Below are positions 8,654-16,010 of a stretch of DNA of 64,000 nt, piece by piece. The translations under genes and the position numbers were made by a program. This stretch comes from Sphingobium yanoikuyae. GTDB taxonomy: Bacteria > Pseudomonadota > Alphaproteobacteria > Sphingomonadales > Sphingomonadaceae. Under the pieces are notes generated by a model. It did not search any database, was not told the origin of the DNA, and saw nothing but the letters and a program-made list of their open reading frames with translations. The stretch's first letter is position 1, and each line of letters opens with the position of its first letter. The DNA lies in contig NZ_CP053021.1 of the NCBI RefSeq assembly GCF_013001025.1, forward strand, positions 5,091,001 to 5,155,000. The letters are read 5' to 3'.

Positions 8654-9417
8654 GCCGGGCGGACCTCGGCGGTGAACATATAGCCTTCGTTGCGGATCGT
8701 GCGGACCAGTTCGTCGCCCATCTCGCCACGCTCCAGCTTGCGGCGCAGGCGGCTGACCTGGACATCGATCGCCCGGTCATAGCTTTCCGCGTCGCTGCCG
8801 GCCGAATAGTCGAGCAACTGGTCGCGGCTCAGCACCCGGCGCGGATGCTCGATGAAGGCGCGCAGCAGGCGGAACTCGCCATCGGTCAAGGTGACGACGA
8901 CATTGTCAGGGTCGGTCAGCAGGCGCACGCCCATGTCGACCTGCCAGCCGGCAAAGCGCAGCCGCTGCCCGGCGGGCACCTGCGGTTCCGATGTCTGGCG
9001 GCGATTGCGGCGCAGCACGGTGCGGACGCGGGCGAGCAGTTCGCGCGGATTGCACGGCTTGGGCAGATAATCCTCCGCCCCCATTTCCAGCCCGACGATC
9101 CGGTCGATATCGCCGCCGATCGCCGACAGCATGATGATCGGCAGGTCGCCGTTCGCGGCCAGCCGGCGCAGAATCGACAGCCCGTCCTCGCCCGGCATCA
9201 TCACGTCCAGCACCGCGATGTCGAATGTCTGCACGGCGAGCGCCTGATCCATCGCCACGCCGTCCGCGACCGCGGTCACGGCAAAGCCATGCTGCTCCAG
9301 AAAATCCGACAACAGGATGCGGATGTCCGCATCATCGTCGACCACCAATATGCGCGATCCGTCCATATTGGCGGTCAGCATATCGATTGAAGGCGATCCC
9401 TGCAAAGTCATCCGCAT
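8650..9417 (-). CDS. OmpR-family response regulator
   Basis: DNA-binding response regulator of 255 residues, partner of the kinase encoded immediately downstream. The receiver domain runs from about residue 20 (ILVVDDDADIRILL) with the acceptor Asp in VLDVMMPGEDG, the Ser/Thr switch in IIMLSAIGG and the conserved Lys in YLPKPCNPREL. The C-terminal winged helix contains TDGEFRLLRAFIEHPRRVLS and the recognition region AIDVQVSRLRRKLE. The first Met follows an AGGA site; Met at residue 4 is an alternative. The gene lies only 8 bases downstream of the dioxygenase-like gene, so all three genes probably share one transcript. Confidence 0.94.
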   Translation of the reverse strand: MRMTLQGSPSIDMLTANMDGSRILVVDDDADIRILLSDFLEQHGFAVTAVADGVAMDQALAVQTFDIAVLDVMMPGEDGLSILRRLAANGDLPIIMLSAIGGDIDRIVGLEMGAEDYLPKPCNPRELLARVRTVLRRNRRQTSEPQVPAGQRLRFAGWQVDMGVRLLTDPDNVVVTLTDGEFRLLRAFIEHPRRVLSRDQLLDYSAGSDAESYDRAIDVQVSRLRRKLERGEMGDELVRTIRNEGYMFTAEVRPA

Positions 9418-9425
9418 AATTCCTG

Positions 9426-10334
9426 TCAGATGGCGATGCCGACCGTCACCGTGCCGGTGAAGCCATTGGTCGTATCGCCGGTCATGGTGGGCGTCATCGC
9501 CGCGACCTGGGCCGACGTGTTGTCGCCGAACACATTGTCGCTGCTGGTGGTGATCTTGGCGAAATTGGTCTTGCTGCTGGAATAGCCGCTGGTCGCATAG
9601 ACCGTGTTGCAGGCATCCGTCGGCATCGCGAACTGCGACGTCAGCACGCGGTTGGCATAGCTGGTCGCCTTGGCGAGGCTGGGATAGACCTCGAAATGGA
9701 TATGCGGGAAGCGCCCGTCATAGCAGCCGGGGAAGATGCTGGTGAAGGTCACCTGGCCATTGGCATCGGTCACCCCCACGCCGCGCAGGTAATTTTCGCC
9801 TGGCACGGTGTAGAGCGAATAGAGGCCGTCGCGGGTGCAATGCCAGATATAGACGGCATAGCCCTCCAGCGGCGCGCAGCTGCCATTGACGTTCACCACC
9901 GTGATGGTCAGCTGCATATAGATGCCCTCGGCGGTGCCGCTCGACGATCCGAAGCTCGACCGTATGTCGGTGCGCACGATGCCGGTATCGTCCAGCACAT
10001 TGACGACGCTGCCATTGCTGCTGTTCGATCCGTCCGCCGGATAGGGGCCGTTGGTTTCCTCCGGATCGGCGATGCAACTGCTCGACGTCGGGGTCGGCGT
10101 GGGTGTTGGCGTCGGGGTAGGGGTGGGCGTCGGCGTGGCGGTCGATGTGTCAGTGTCGCTGTCACTGCCGCCGCCACCGCAGGCGGTGATCAGCGCGGCG
10201 CTGCCGGCCGAAAAGAGCAGGCGCAGCGTGCGGCGGCGGCCGATCGCCTCGCCAGCCAGCTTGCGCATCTGCGCCAGGTCATCGGCCAGGCCATGGCCAT
10301 GGCCATGGTCGTCATGCGCGCCATCCTGCATCAT
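9426..10334 (-). CDS. Intradiol ring-cleavage dioxygenase-like lipoprotein
   Basis: Exported protein of about 302 residues related to intradiol (protocatechuate/catechol) dioxygenases. The N-terminus carries a His-rich tract, an RRR pair and hydrophobic stretch like a Tat signal, and the lipobox LITAC (Cys52). A low-complexity Thr-Pro linker comes next. The catalytic-type domain has GYAVYIWHCTRDGLYSLY and PGCYDGRFPHIHF, in which the Tyr and the HxH match the iron-ligand pattern of the family. It therefore probably sits on the membrane facing the periplasm; whether it cleaves aromatic rings is unproven. It heads an operon with an OmpR-type regulator and its kinase, an unusual pairing for this enzyme type. 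Confidence 0.85.
   Translation of the reverse strand: MMQDGAHDDHGHGHGLADDLAQMRKLAGEAIGRRRTLRLLFSAGSAALITACGGGGSDSDTDTSTATPTPTPTPTPTPTPTPTSSSCIADPEETNGPYPADGSNSSNGSVVNVLDDTGIVRTDIRSSFGSSSGTAEGIYMQLTITVVNVNGSCAPLEGYAVYIWHCTRDGLYSLYTVPGENYLRGVGVTDANGQVTFTSIFPGCYDGRFPHIHFEVYPSLAKATSYANRVLTSQFAMPTDACNTVYATSGYSSSKTNFAKITTSSDNVFGDNTSAQVAAMTPTMTGDTTNGFTGTVTVGIAI
10087..10147. repeat. Six-base microsatellite encoding the Thr-Pro linker
   Basis: About nine degenerate hexamer units of the type GGGGTC/GGCGTG within the dioxygenase-like gene; on the coding strand they read as alternating Thr-Pro codons. Repeats of this kind can change length by slippage in whole codon pairs, so linker length may vary between strains. 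Confidence 0.7.
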
Positions 10335-10449
10335 CTCGCTCTACCCTTCTGTCGTCTGTGGACTGTCAGAAGGGCAGGACTAGGCGCGCCATATATCCTC
10401 GCGATGTCTCGACGTGGCGGCTTTGTAGCGCTTTATGTCAATGGTCCCT

Positions 10450-11697
10450 TCAATGGCCGCGCGGCCGGGCAAAGGCCGGGCGCGGCAGGCTGGCAAGCGC
10501 CAGGCTGCTGCCGACCATCAGGACAAGCGTTATCCACAGGAAGGGCGCATAATTGCCGAATCGGTCGAAAATCGCCGACGCGCCCAATGGCCCGGTGGCG
10601 GTGCCAACCGATAGTGCCATCAGCAGTCCGCCATAAAGGCCGCCAAAGGTCTTGAGGCCGAAATGCTGGGTGGTGAGATAGACGATCACGTCGACCTCCG
10701 CGCCCAGTGTCAGGCCGATCAGCGCGGCCGCCGCGATCAGCAGTGCGACATTGTTTCCGGCGCCCAGCAATAGCAGGCTGGCGGCCGCCGGCAGCAGGAA
10801 GACGCCGGCACCGACCAGCGATCCACGGAATCGGTCGAGCAGCAGGCCGGTCGCCAGCCGGCCGATGATCGAGCAGAGGCCCACGACCGATGCGATGCCG
10901 GCCGCGCGCATCGGGTCCGCGCCGCGATCGGTCAGGATCGGCACGAAATGCACGACCAGCGCGATGATGGTGAAGGTGAAGAGCAGGCTGGCGAGCAGCA
11001 GGCGGTGATAGATGGATGAGCGCACCCCTTCGGCCAGCGTGGCGCCGATAGCGGGTGCCGCAGCGGTGGCCACAACGGCTTCTCCGCGCCGCCGATCACG
11101 CGCGCCACGAAAGAAGAGGAAGATCAGCGGGAAGCTGCACGCCGCCCAGATCGCCGCCTGGATCGGCGCGGCGCGTTGCCAGCCATATTGGCCGATCAGC
11201 CAGCTGCCCATCAGCGGAAAGATGGCGACCGCGATCGATGCGCCGCACAGGGTGATGGCAAAGGCCAGGCCGCGTGACGCCTCGAACCGGGTGGCGACGG
11301 CGCTGGTCCAGATCGTCGCCTGCACCGGCAGGGTGGCGAGCGCCAGCAGCGCCCAGAGCAGATACCATTGGCCGGGGCTGCCGGTCGCCGTGCCCAGCAG
11401 GGCAAAGGCGCCACAGGTCAGCAGCACGCCGACCAGCCCGAAGATGCGTGGCCCCAGCCGGTCGACCATCAGGCCGATCGGCACGGAAAAGACGGCCTGG
11501 ACCAGGGTGGACAGGGTCAGGCCCACCGTCACCTGCGTCCGCGTCCAGCCAAACTGGTCGCTGATCGGCTGGATATAGGGGCCAAGCCCATAGATATGGA
11601 TGACGCTGGTGGCATAGCCGAGCGCGGCCGCGATCGGCAGCATATAATGACGCCGCCATTCCGTAGCGGCACCGGGCTTGTCGGTATCCATCAGCAT
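10450..11697 (-). CDS. MFS transporter
   Basis: Major facilitator superfamily permease of about 415 residues with 12 predicted helices. The early segment IHIYGLGPYIQPISDQFGWT, then TQVTVGLTL and the loop motif GLMVDRLGPR between helices 2 and 3 (the MFS motif A position), fit the monocarboxylate/oxalate-formate-like branch, but substrate cannot be read. The frame is open to 11841, which would add a polar 48-residue tail. The start at 11697 is chosen because GGGGAGAGG precedes it; the ATG two codons later is equally possible. The gene is divergent from the nucleoside transporter and stands alone on this strand. Confidence 0.87.
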   Translation of the reverse strand: MLMDTDKPGAATEWRRHYMLPIAAALGYATSVIHIYGLGPYIQPISDQFGWTRTQVTVGLTLSTLVQAVFSVPIGLMVDRLGPRIFGLVGVLLTCGAFALLGTATGSPGQWYLLWALLALATLPVQATIWTSAVATRFEASRGLAFAITLCGASIAVAIFPLMGSWLIGQYGWQRAAPIQAAIWAACSFPLIFLFFRGARDRRRGEAVVATAAAPAIGATLAEGVRSSIYHRLLLASLLFTFTIIALVVHFVPILTDRGADPMRAAGIASVVGLCSIIGRLATGLLLDRFRGSLVGAGVFLLPAAASLLLLGAGNNVALLIAAAALIGLTLGAEVDVIVYLTTQHFGLKTFGGLYGGLLMALSVGTATGPLGASAIFDRFGNYAPFLWITLVLMVGSSLALASLPRPAFARPRGH

Positions 11698-11858
11698 CGC
11701 CTCTCCCCATCGCATCTTCTGTGTCGCCATGGTTCTGATCGATTTGGGCGAAAAAAGCGAGGCTATCTCATTTATATCGCGGGGCGGGATTCCCTGCTGG
11801 TTTCCGCGCGCTGGCCCTGTATAGTCGCGCGGTTTGCCCATTCCCGCGAAAGCGCTTC

Positions 11859-13172
11859 ATGCATCTTCTTATCGGCCTCGCCGGCATATTGCTGATTCTT
11901 GCCATTGCCTTTGCCCTCTCTTCCAACCGCCGCGCGATCCGGCTGCGCGTGGTCGGCGCGGCCTTCCTGCTGCAGGCGGGGATCGCACTGTTGGTGCTCT
12001 ATGTGCCGGCCGGACGCGCCATCATCGCGGGCATGTCGCACGGCGTCGCCAATCTGCTGGGCTATGCCCAGGCGGGGACCAATTTCATCTTCGGCCCGCT
12101 GGCGAAGCCCGAAATCGGCGGCGCCAGCTTTGCCATCGCCGCACTGCCGGTGATCATCTTCTTCGCCAGCCTGGTGTCGATCCTCTATTATCTGGGCATC
12201 ATGCAGTTCATCGTCCGCTGGGTCGGCGGCGCGATCGAGAAGGTGACGGGCGTGTCGAAGGTGGAAAGCCTGTGCGCCGCGGCCAACATCTTCGTCGGCC
12301 AGAGCGAAAGCCCACTGGTGATCCGTCCCTATCTCGCCGGCCTCAACGGGCCGCAGCTGTTCGCGGTGATGACCAGCGGCATGGCGGGCGTCGCCGGCAC
12401 GATCCTCGCCGCCTATGCCTCGATGGGGATCAAGATCGACTATCTGCTCGCGGCCAGCTTCATGGCGGCGCCCGGCGGCCTGCTGATGGCCAAGATCATG
12501 ATGCCCGACGAACCGGAATGCGAACCGGAACTGCCGCTGGAGGATGATATCCACCTGCCCGAAACGCGCCGCGCGGCTGCGGTCGCGGCGGTGCTGAACG
12601 CGGAAACCACGCCGGGCGAACCCATGCCCGTCGCCACCCATGACGAGGAAAAGCCCGCCAACATCATCATGGCGGCGGCGCAGGGCGCCCAGACCGGCGT
12701 CAAGCTGGCCGTCGCCGTCGGCGCCATGGTGCTGGCCTTCGTCGCGCTGGTGGCACTCGCCAACGGCATCCTCGGCGGTATCGGCGGCATCTTCGGCTAT
12801 CCCGAACTCAGCTTCCAGCAGCTGCTCGGCTATGTCTTCTCGCCGGTCATGTATCTGCTCAACATTCCCTGGAACGAGGCGCAGGTGGCCGGCGGCCTGT
12901 TCGGCACAAAGGTCGTGCTCAACGAATTCGTCGCTTACATCAATCTCGGCCAGGTGCAGGACGGCCTGTCGCCCTCGACCATCGCCATCATCACCTTTGC
13001 CCTATGTGGTTTCGCCAATTTCAGCTCGATCGCGATCCAGATGGCGGTGACCGGCAACCTTGCCCCCAATCAGCGGCCGATGATCGCCAAGCTGGGGCTG
13101 AAGGCGCTGGTCGCCGGCAGCCTGGCCAATCTGATGAGCGCCGCGCTGGCCGGGTTGATGTTAAGCCTTTAA
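11859..13172 (+). CDS. NupC-type concentrative nucleoside transporter
   Basis: CNT-family permease of 437 residues that imports nucleosides with protons or sodium ions. The family pattern is clear: an N-terminal helix pair, a gate-like segment FAIAALPVIIFFASLVSILYY (spanning about residues 89-109), the conserved GQSESPLVIRPYL and VMTSGMAGVAGTILAAY substrate-binding regions, and the second half NEFVAYINL with LCGFANFSSIAIQ. A charged loop of about 55 residues (215-270) separates the halves, as is usual in bacterial members. A DUF1176 gene follows after 66 bases of AT-rich sequence, so linkage is loose. Confidence 0.94.
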   Translation: MHLLIGLAGILLILAIAFALSSNRRAIRLRVVGAAFLLQAGIALLVLYVPAGRAIIAGMSHGVANLLGYAQAGTNFIFGPLAKPEIGGASFAIAALPVIIFFASLVSILYYLGIMQFIVRWVGGAIEKVTGVSKVESLCAAANIFVGQSESPLVIRPYLAGLNGPQLFAVMTSGMAGVAGTILAAYASMGIKIDYLLAASFMAAPGGLLMAKIMMPDEPECEPELPLEDDIHLPETRRAAAVAAVLNAETTPGEPMPVATHDEEKPANIIMAAAQGAQTGVKLAVAVGAMVLAFVALVALANGILGGIGGIFGYPELSFQQLLGYVFSPVMYLLNIPWNEAQVAGGLFGTKVVLNEFVAYINLGQVQDGLSPSTIAIITFALCGFANFSSIAIQMAVTGNLAPNQRPMIAKLGLKALVAGSLANLMSAALAGLMLSL

Positions 13173-13238
13173 CCAAATCATTTCGATTACTTAACAGAGG
13201 CCCTACCCCCGGCTTAACAAATCGGTTATGGTTAACCG

Positions 13239-14294
13239 ATGGGGGAACTTAGATTTTTCGCGGCCGTCTTAACGGCCATCGGCGCCATTGGCATGGCAAC
13301 GGCGCAGACCAACGCGCCCGCGCCCAAGCCTGGCACGCTTGAAACCTACAAGGACTGGACCATCGGTTGCGACAATCGCAACCGGTGCGAGGCGGTGTCG
13401 CTGCTGCCCGGTGGCGACTGGCCCGACAATCCGGTGATGGTCGGCGTCGCCCGTTCGGCTGGTCCCGATGCCGCGGCCGAAGTCTGGGTCAGCCGCGATG
13501 CCAAGGGTTCCTCCGACGTCAGCTTCCTGGTCGACGGCCGCAAGGTCGCGACGGTGACCGCGCGCGATGGCGACGCCACCCTGCGCGGGCCGCAGGCGTC
13601 GGCGCTGGCGATCGCGATGGCGCGCGGCAGCACGATGGAAGTGCGCACCGGCAACCGGTCGCTCGGTCGTCCCTCGCTTGCGGGCGCGGGCGCGGCGATC
13701 CGCTACATGGATGCGCGCCAGGGCCGGGCCGGCACCACCACCGCGCTGGTCGCGACCGGGCCGCTCGGTCCGCTGGCGGTGCGCGTCGCGCCGCCGACGC
13801 CGGCGATCCATCGCGCGGTCATCGCGACCGGCGATGCCCCGGCCGCACTGTGGCGCGAGGAGCGGACCGCGCTCGGCAAGTTCACCGGCTGCACCGACGA
13901 GATGGCCAATGGCCAGTCCGAACTGCATCGCCTGTCGAAGAATGACACGCTGATCCTGGTTCCCTGTGGCTCTGGCGCCTATAATTTCACCACCGTGCCG
14001 GTAATCGCCAGCGGCATTCCGGGCCGTCGCAGCTTCCGCTTCGCGCCGTTCGACTATGCACCCGGCTGGGGCACGGAGGAGATCGGCCATCCCACCCTGG
14101 TCAATGCCGGTTGGGCGCCTGAAAAGTCGCTGCTGCAAAGCTTCGCCAAGGGGCGCGGCATCGGCGATTGCGGCACCAGCCAGACCTATGTCTGGGATGG
14201 CAGCCGCTTCCGCCTGACCGAAGCGACCAGCATGGGCGAATGCCGTGGCGCCTGGCGCTGGATCCCCGTCTGGACCGCGCAGGTCGTCGAATAG
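13239..14294 (+). CDS. DUF1176 family exported protein
   Basis: A 351-residue protein matching the DUF1176 pattern of proteobacterial periplasmic proteins of unknown function. Residues 1-23 form a signal peptide (FFAAVLTAIGAIGMATAQ). The domain opens with TYKDWTIGCDNRNRCEAVSL, contains a paired-Cys layout (GCDNRNRC, GCTDE, PCGSGAYN, DCGTSQ, GECRGAW) that suggests disulphides, and ends FRLTEATSMGECRGAWRWI. No good ribosome site precedes the ATG; the upstream 66 bases are AT-rich with four TTAAC-like words, so a leaderless or weakly translated transcript is possible. Role unknown. Confidence 0.85.
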   Translation: MGELRFFAAVLTAIGAIGMATAQTNAPAPKPGTLETYKDWTIGCDNRNRCEAVSLLPGGDWPDNPVMVGVARSAGPDAAAEVWVSRDAKGSSDVSFLVDGRKVATVTARDGDATLRGPQASALAIAMARGSTMEVRTGNRSLGRPSLAGAGAAIRYMDARQGRAGTTTALVATGPLGPLAVRVAPPTPAIHRAVIATGDAPAALWREERTALGKFTGCTDEMANGQSELHRLSKNDTLILVPCGSGAYNFTTVPVIASGIPGRRSFRFAPFDYAPGWGTEEIGHPTLVNAGWAPEKSLLQSFAKGRGIGDCGTSQTYVWDGSRFRLTEATSMGECRGAWRWIPVWTAQVVE

Positions 14295-14300
14295 GACGCG

Positions 14301-14359
14301 GCTGCAATAGGAAAATTGCAGCCCCGATGGCGCGCTTTGCAATGGAAATATTGCAGCGC
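14301..14359. promoter_or_regulatory. Two tandem TGCAAT-N6-ATTGCA dyads
   Basis: Two copies of the same inverted repeat, TGCAAT-N6-ATTGCA, occupy 14303-14320 and 14338-14355, with centres 35 bp apart. The six-base spacers are both purine-rich (AGGAAA and GGAAAT) and both right arms extend into GC. They look like paired operator sites, or hairpins, at the front of the HAD phosphatase gene. Confidence 0.5.
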
Positions 14360-15088
14360 ACCCACCATATGATGGGCATGGCAAGCACCGCATCCCTTTC
14401 CGACGCGCCGCCGCAAGCCGCCGCTGCGCTGCCCAACCCGATCCGCGCCGTCATCTTCGACATGGACGGTACGCTGCTGGATACGGAGGCCGCGCATCGC
14501 GACGCCTTCGCCCGCACCGGCGCGGCGATGGGCTGGCCGATGTCGGACGAGATGCTGCTGTCGATGGTCGGCATCCATCGCGACGAAAATCTGCGGATGC
14601 TGGCCGACCGCATGGGGCCGGAGTTCCCGGTCGATCAATTCTATGCCGACAGTGACGCGCTGTTCGTCGCCGCGCTGGAGGCGGGCATTCCACTGCGGCC
14701 GGGCGCGGAGATCATATTGGATCATCTTGCCAGGGCCGGCATCCCGATGGCGATCGCGACTTCGACCATGGCGCCCTATGCCCAGCAGCGGCTGGAGAAG
14801 GCCGGGCTGCTTCCTTATTTCCAGACCGTCGTCACCCGCAACGACGTCGACCGGCCCAAACCCGACCCGCAGCCCTATCTGCTGGCGGCTGAGCGGCTGG
14901 GCGTCGATCCGGCCGATTGCGTCGCGGTGGAGGACAGCCATGCCGGCGTCCGCGCCGGCGTGGCAGCGGGCATGGCGACGGTGATGATCCCCGATCTCCT
15001 GCCGCCGACCGAGGAACTGGTCCTGGCGGCCAGCGCGGTCCTGCCCAGCCTGCACGACCTGCGCGACCTGCTGCTCGCGACGGAATAG
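14327..15088 (+). CDS. HAD-superfamily phosphatase/phosphomutase (subfamily IA)
   Basis: Haloacid dehalogenase-type hydrolase of about 253 residues, resembling beta-phosphoglucomutase and phosphoglycolate phosphatase. Motif I is DMDGTLLDT, motif II the Thr/Ser in IAIATSTMAP, motif III the Lys in DRPKPDPQPYLLAAERLG, and motif IV VAVEDSHAGVRAG. A helical cap domain lies between motifs I and II. The substrate is not apparent. Start choice is uncertain: 14327, 14369 and 14378 are all in frame and none has a good ribosome site. If a later ATG is used, the two TGCAAT dyads lie in the leader; if 14327 is used the second lies inside the gene. Confidence 0.85.
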   Translation: MARFAMEILQRTHHMMGMASTASLSDAPPQAAAALPNPIRAVIFDMDGTLLDTEAAHRDAFARTGAAMGWPMSDEMLLSMVGIHRDENLRMLADRMGPEFPVDQFYADSDALFVAALEAGIPLRPGAEIILDHLARAGIPMAIATSTMAPYAQQRLEKAGLLPYFQTVVTRNDVDRPKPDPQPYLLAAERLGVDPADCVAVEDSHAGVRAGVAAGMATVMIPDLLPPTEELVLAASAVLPSLHDLRDLLLATE

Positions 15089-15101
15089 GCTGGGGGCGGC
15101 T

Positions 15102-15407
15102 TCAGGGTGTCTGAAGCATCGGCCCCAGATCGCGGACCGCATGGATGACGCGCTGGACGGTGACCATTTCTCCGTCCACATGATAGGCGATCAATAGCCG
15201 GCGCTCGAAGGTCAACGTCCTCAGGCCCGTGATCAGATCATCGCGTGGAGATCCGCGATCGGGGAAGTCGGACAGTGCGGCAACGCGCTCCTCGATCCGG
15301 GCCAGATAGCGGTCGGCCGTGGCGAGGTCGGCTTCCGCACGCACCCAATGGTGAATCGCAATCAGATCCTCGATCGCCAATGCCGACAATTGGACATGAT
15401 GGCTCAT
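15102..15407 (-). CDS. parE: ParE/RelE-family toxin
   Basis: Toxin of a type II toxin-antitoxin pair, 101 residues. The family pattern is visible: an N-terminal strand (HVQLSALAIEDLIAIHHWV), helix pair with ATADRYLARIEERVAALSDFPDRG, and the C-terminal LITGLRTLTFERRLLIAYHVD...VTVQRVIHAVRD. ParE members poison DNA gyrase while RelE members cut mRNA; the length and partner favour ParE, which is an inference. Start overlaps the antitoxin stop by four bases (ATGA), the usual coupled arrangement. Confidence 0.88.
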   Translation of the reverse strand: MSHHVQLSALAIEDLIAIHHWVRAEADLATADRYLARIEERVAALSDFPDRGSPRDDLITGLRTLTFERRLLIAYHVDGEMVTVQRVIHAVRDLGPMLQTP

Positions 15408-15652
15408 GCCTTGTCGATCGCGGCCCTGACCTGCGCAAATGCCTTGTCGAGTGGCATCGGGGGACGCGGATCGGCCAGCGCTTCTGCCACGCGGACGCGC
15501 ACCAGTTCGTCCAGCACAGCCTCTTCGCGATCCAGCGCGCGCAGACCGGCGCGCATGACTTCACTCATGGATGCATAGCGGCCGGATGCCAGATGGCGCT
15601 CGGCATGGGATGTCATTTCGCCCAGCGTCACGGTGATTGCTTTCGCGGCCAT
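15404..15652 (-). CDS. parD: ParD-family antitoxin
   Basis: Antitoxin of 82 residues with an N-terminal ribbon-helix-helix DNA-binding fold (ITVTLGEMTSHAERHL, YASMSEVMRAGLRALD) and a C-terminal helix (LADPRPPMPLDKAFAQVRA) that would wrap the toxin. The start at 15652 is chosen over an in-frame ATG four codons earlier because GGAGG lies 5 bases before it. A near-perfect palindrome sits 15-35 bases upstream and is the likely autoregulatory site. Confidence 0.88.
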   Translation of the reverse strand: MAAKAITVTLGEMTSHAERHLASGRYASMSEVMRAGLRALDREEAVLDELVRVRVAEALADPRPPMPLDKAFAQVRAAIDKA

Positions 15653-15666
15653 GCTTGCCTCCATTC

Positions 15667-15687
15667 CGATATGATTTTATCATATCG
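15667..15687. promoter_or_regulatory. parDE operator palindrome
   Basis: CGATATGAT-TTT-ATCATATCG: 9-bp perfect arms around a 3-base centre, 15 bases upstream of the parD start. Ribbon-helix-helix antitoxins bind such palindromes to repress their own operon; the AT-rich sequence stands out in this GC-rich surrounding and would also cover the expected -10 region. Confidence 0.7.
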
Positions 15688-15828
15688 CATCTTCGGCCCC
15701 GATGCCAGTTGCCCGGCAGCGGCGACAGCCTCACCCTCGCTTTCCTACTCAGCCTTTCTCTGATCTATCCTGGGCGATGGAAGCCGTGCCCCAGTTCCGC
15801 CCCGCACCATGGCGCTTCAGCCGTCCAG

Positions 15829-15916
15829 TGTCGCTTCACTGTCGCCTCGTTGTGGCGTCCGTGTCGCGTCGAAGGCGCGTCGCCCTGACCCGATTGTCGC
15901 GCGACTGTCGCTTCAC
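15829..15916 (+). repeat. Array of eight 11-bp units, consensus TGTCGCgTCnn
   Basis: Eight consecutive 11-bp units start at 15829, 15840, 15851, 15862, 15873, 15884, 15895 and 15906. Five begin exactly TGTCGC, one is TGTGGC, and two (15873 and 15884) are degenerate. The first and last units are identical (TGTCGCTTCAC). A further TGTCGC at 15985 is out of phase. The array fills most of the 358-bp gap between the end of egtD and the start of parD; no gene is visible in that gap. Confidence 0.75.
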
Positions 15917-16010
15917 CGGCGCGGGGCAGGCGCATGGCCGGCGCATTTGGCCGGAATCAGCCCCACGACACTGTGAACTTCGACTGTCGCGTGAAATTCC
16001 CCGGCAGATT

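Noticed and set aside
13173..13238. CtrA boxes (TTAA-N7-TTAA) before the DUF1176 gene
   Set aside because: Several TTAA words occur in this AT-rich gap, but none has the seven-base spacing.
15829..15916. CRISPR array at the phased repeats
   Set aside because: Units are 11 bp with no spacers, and no cas genes are near.
15688..16010. Small protein gene in the gap between parD and egtD
   Set aside because: Open frames there have no ribosome site and either run antisense into egtD or are explained by the repeat array.
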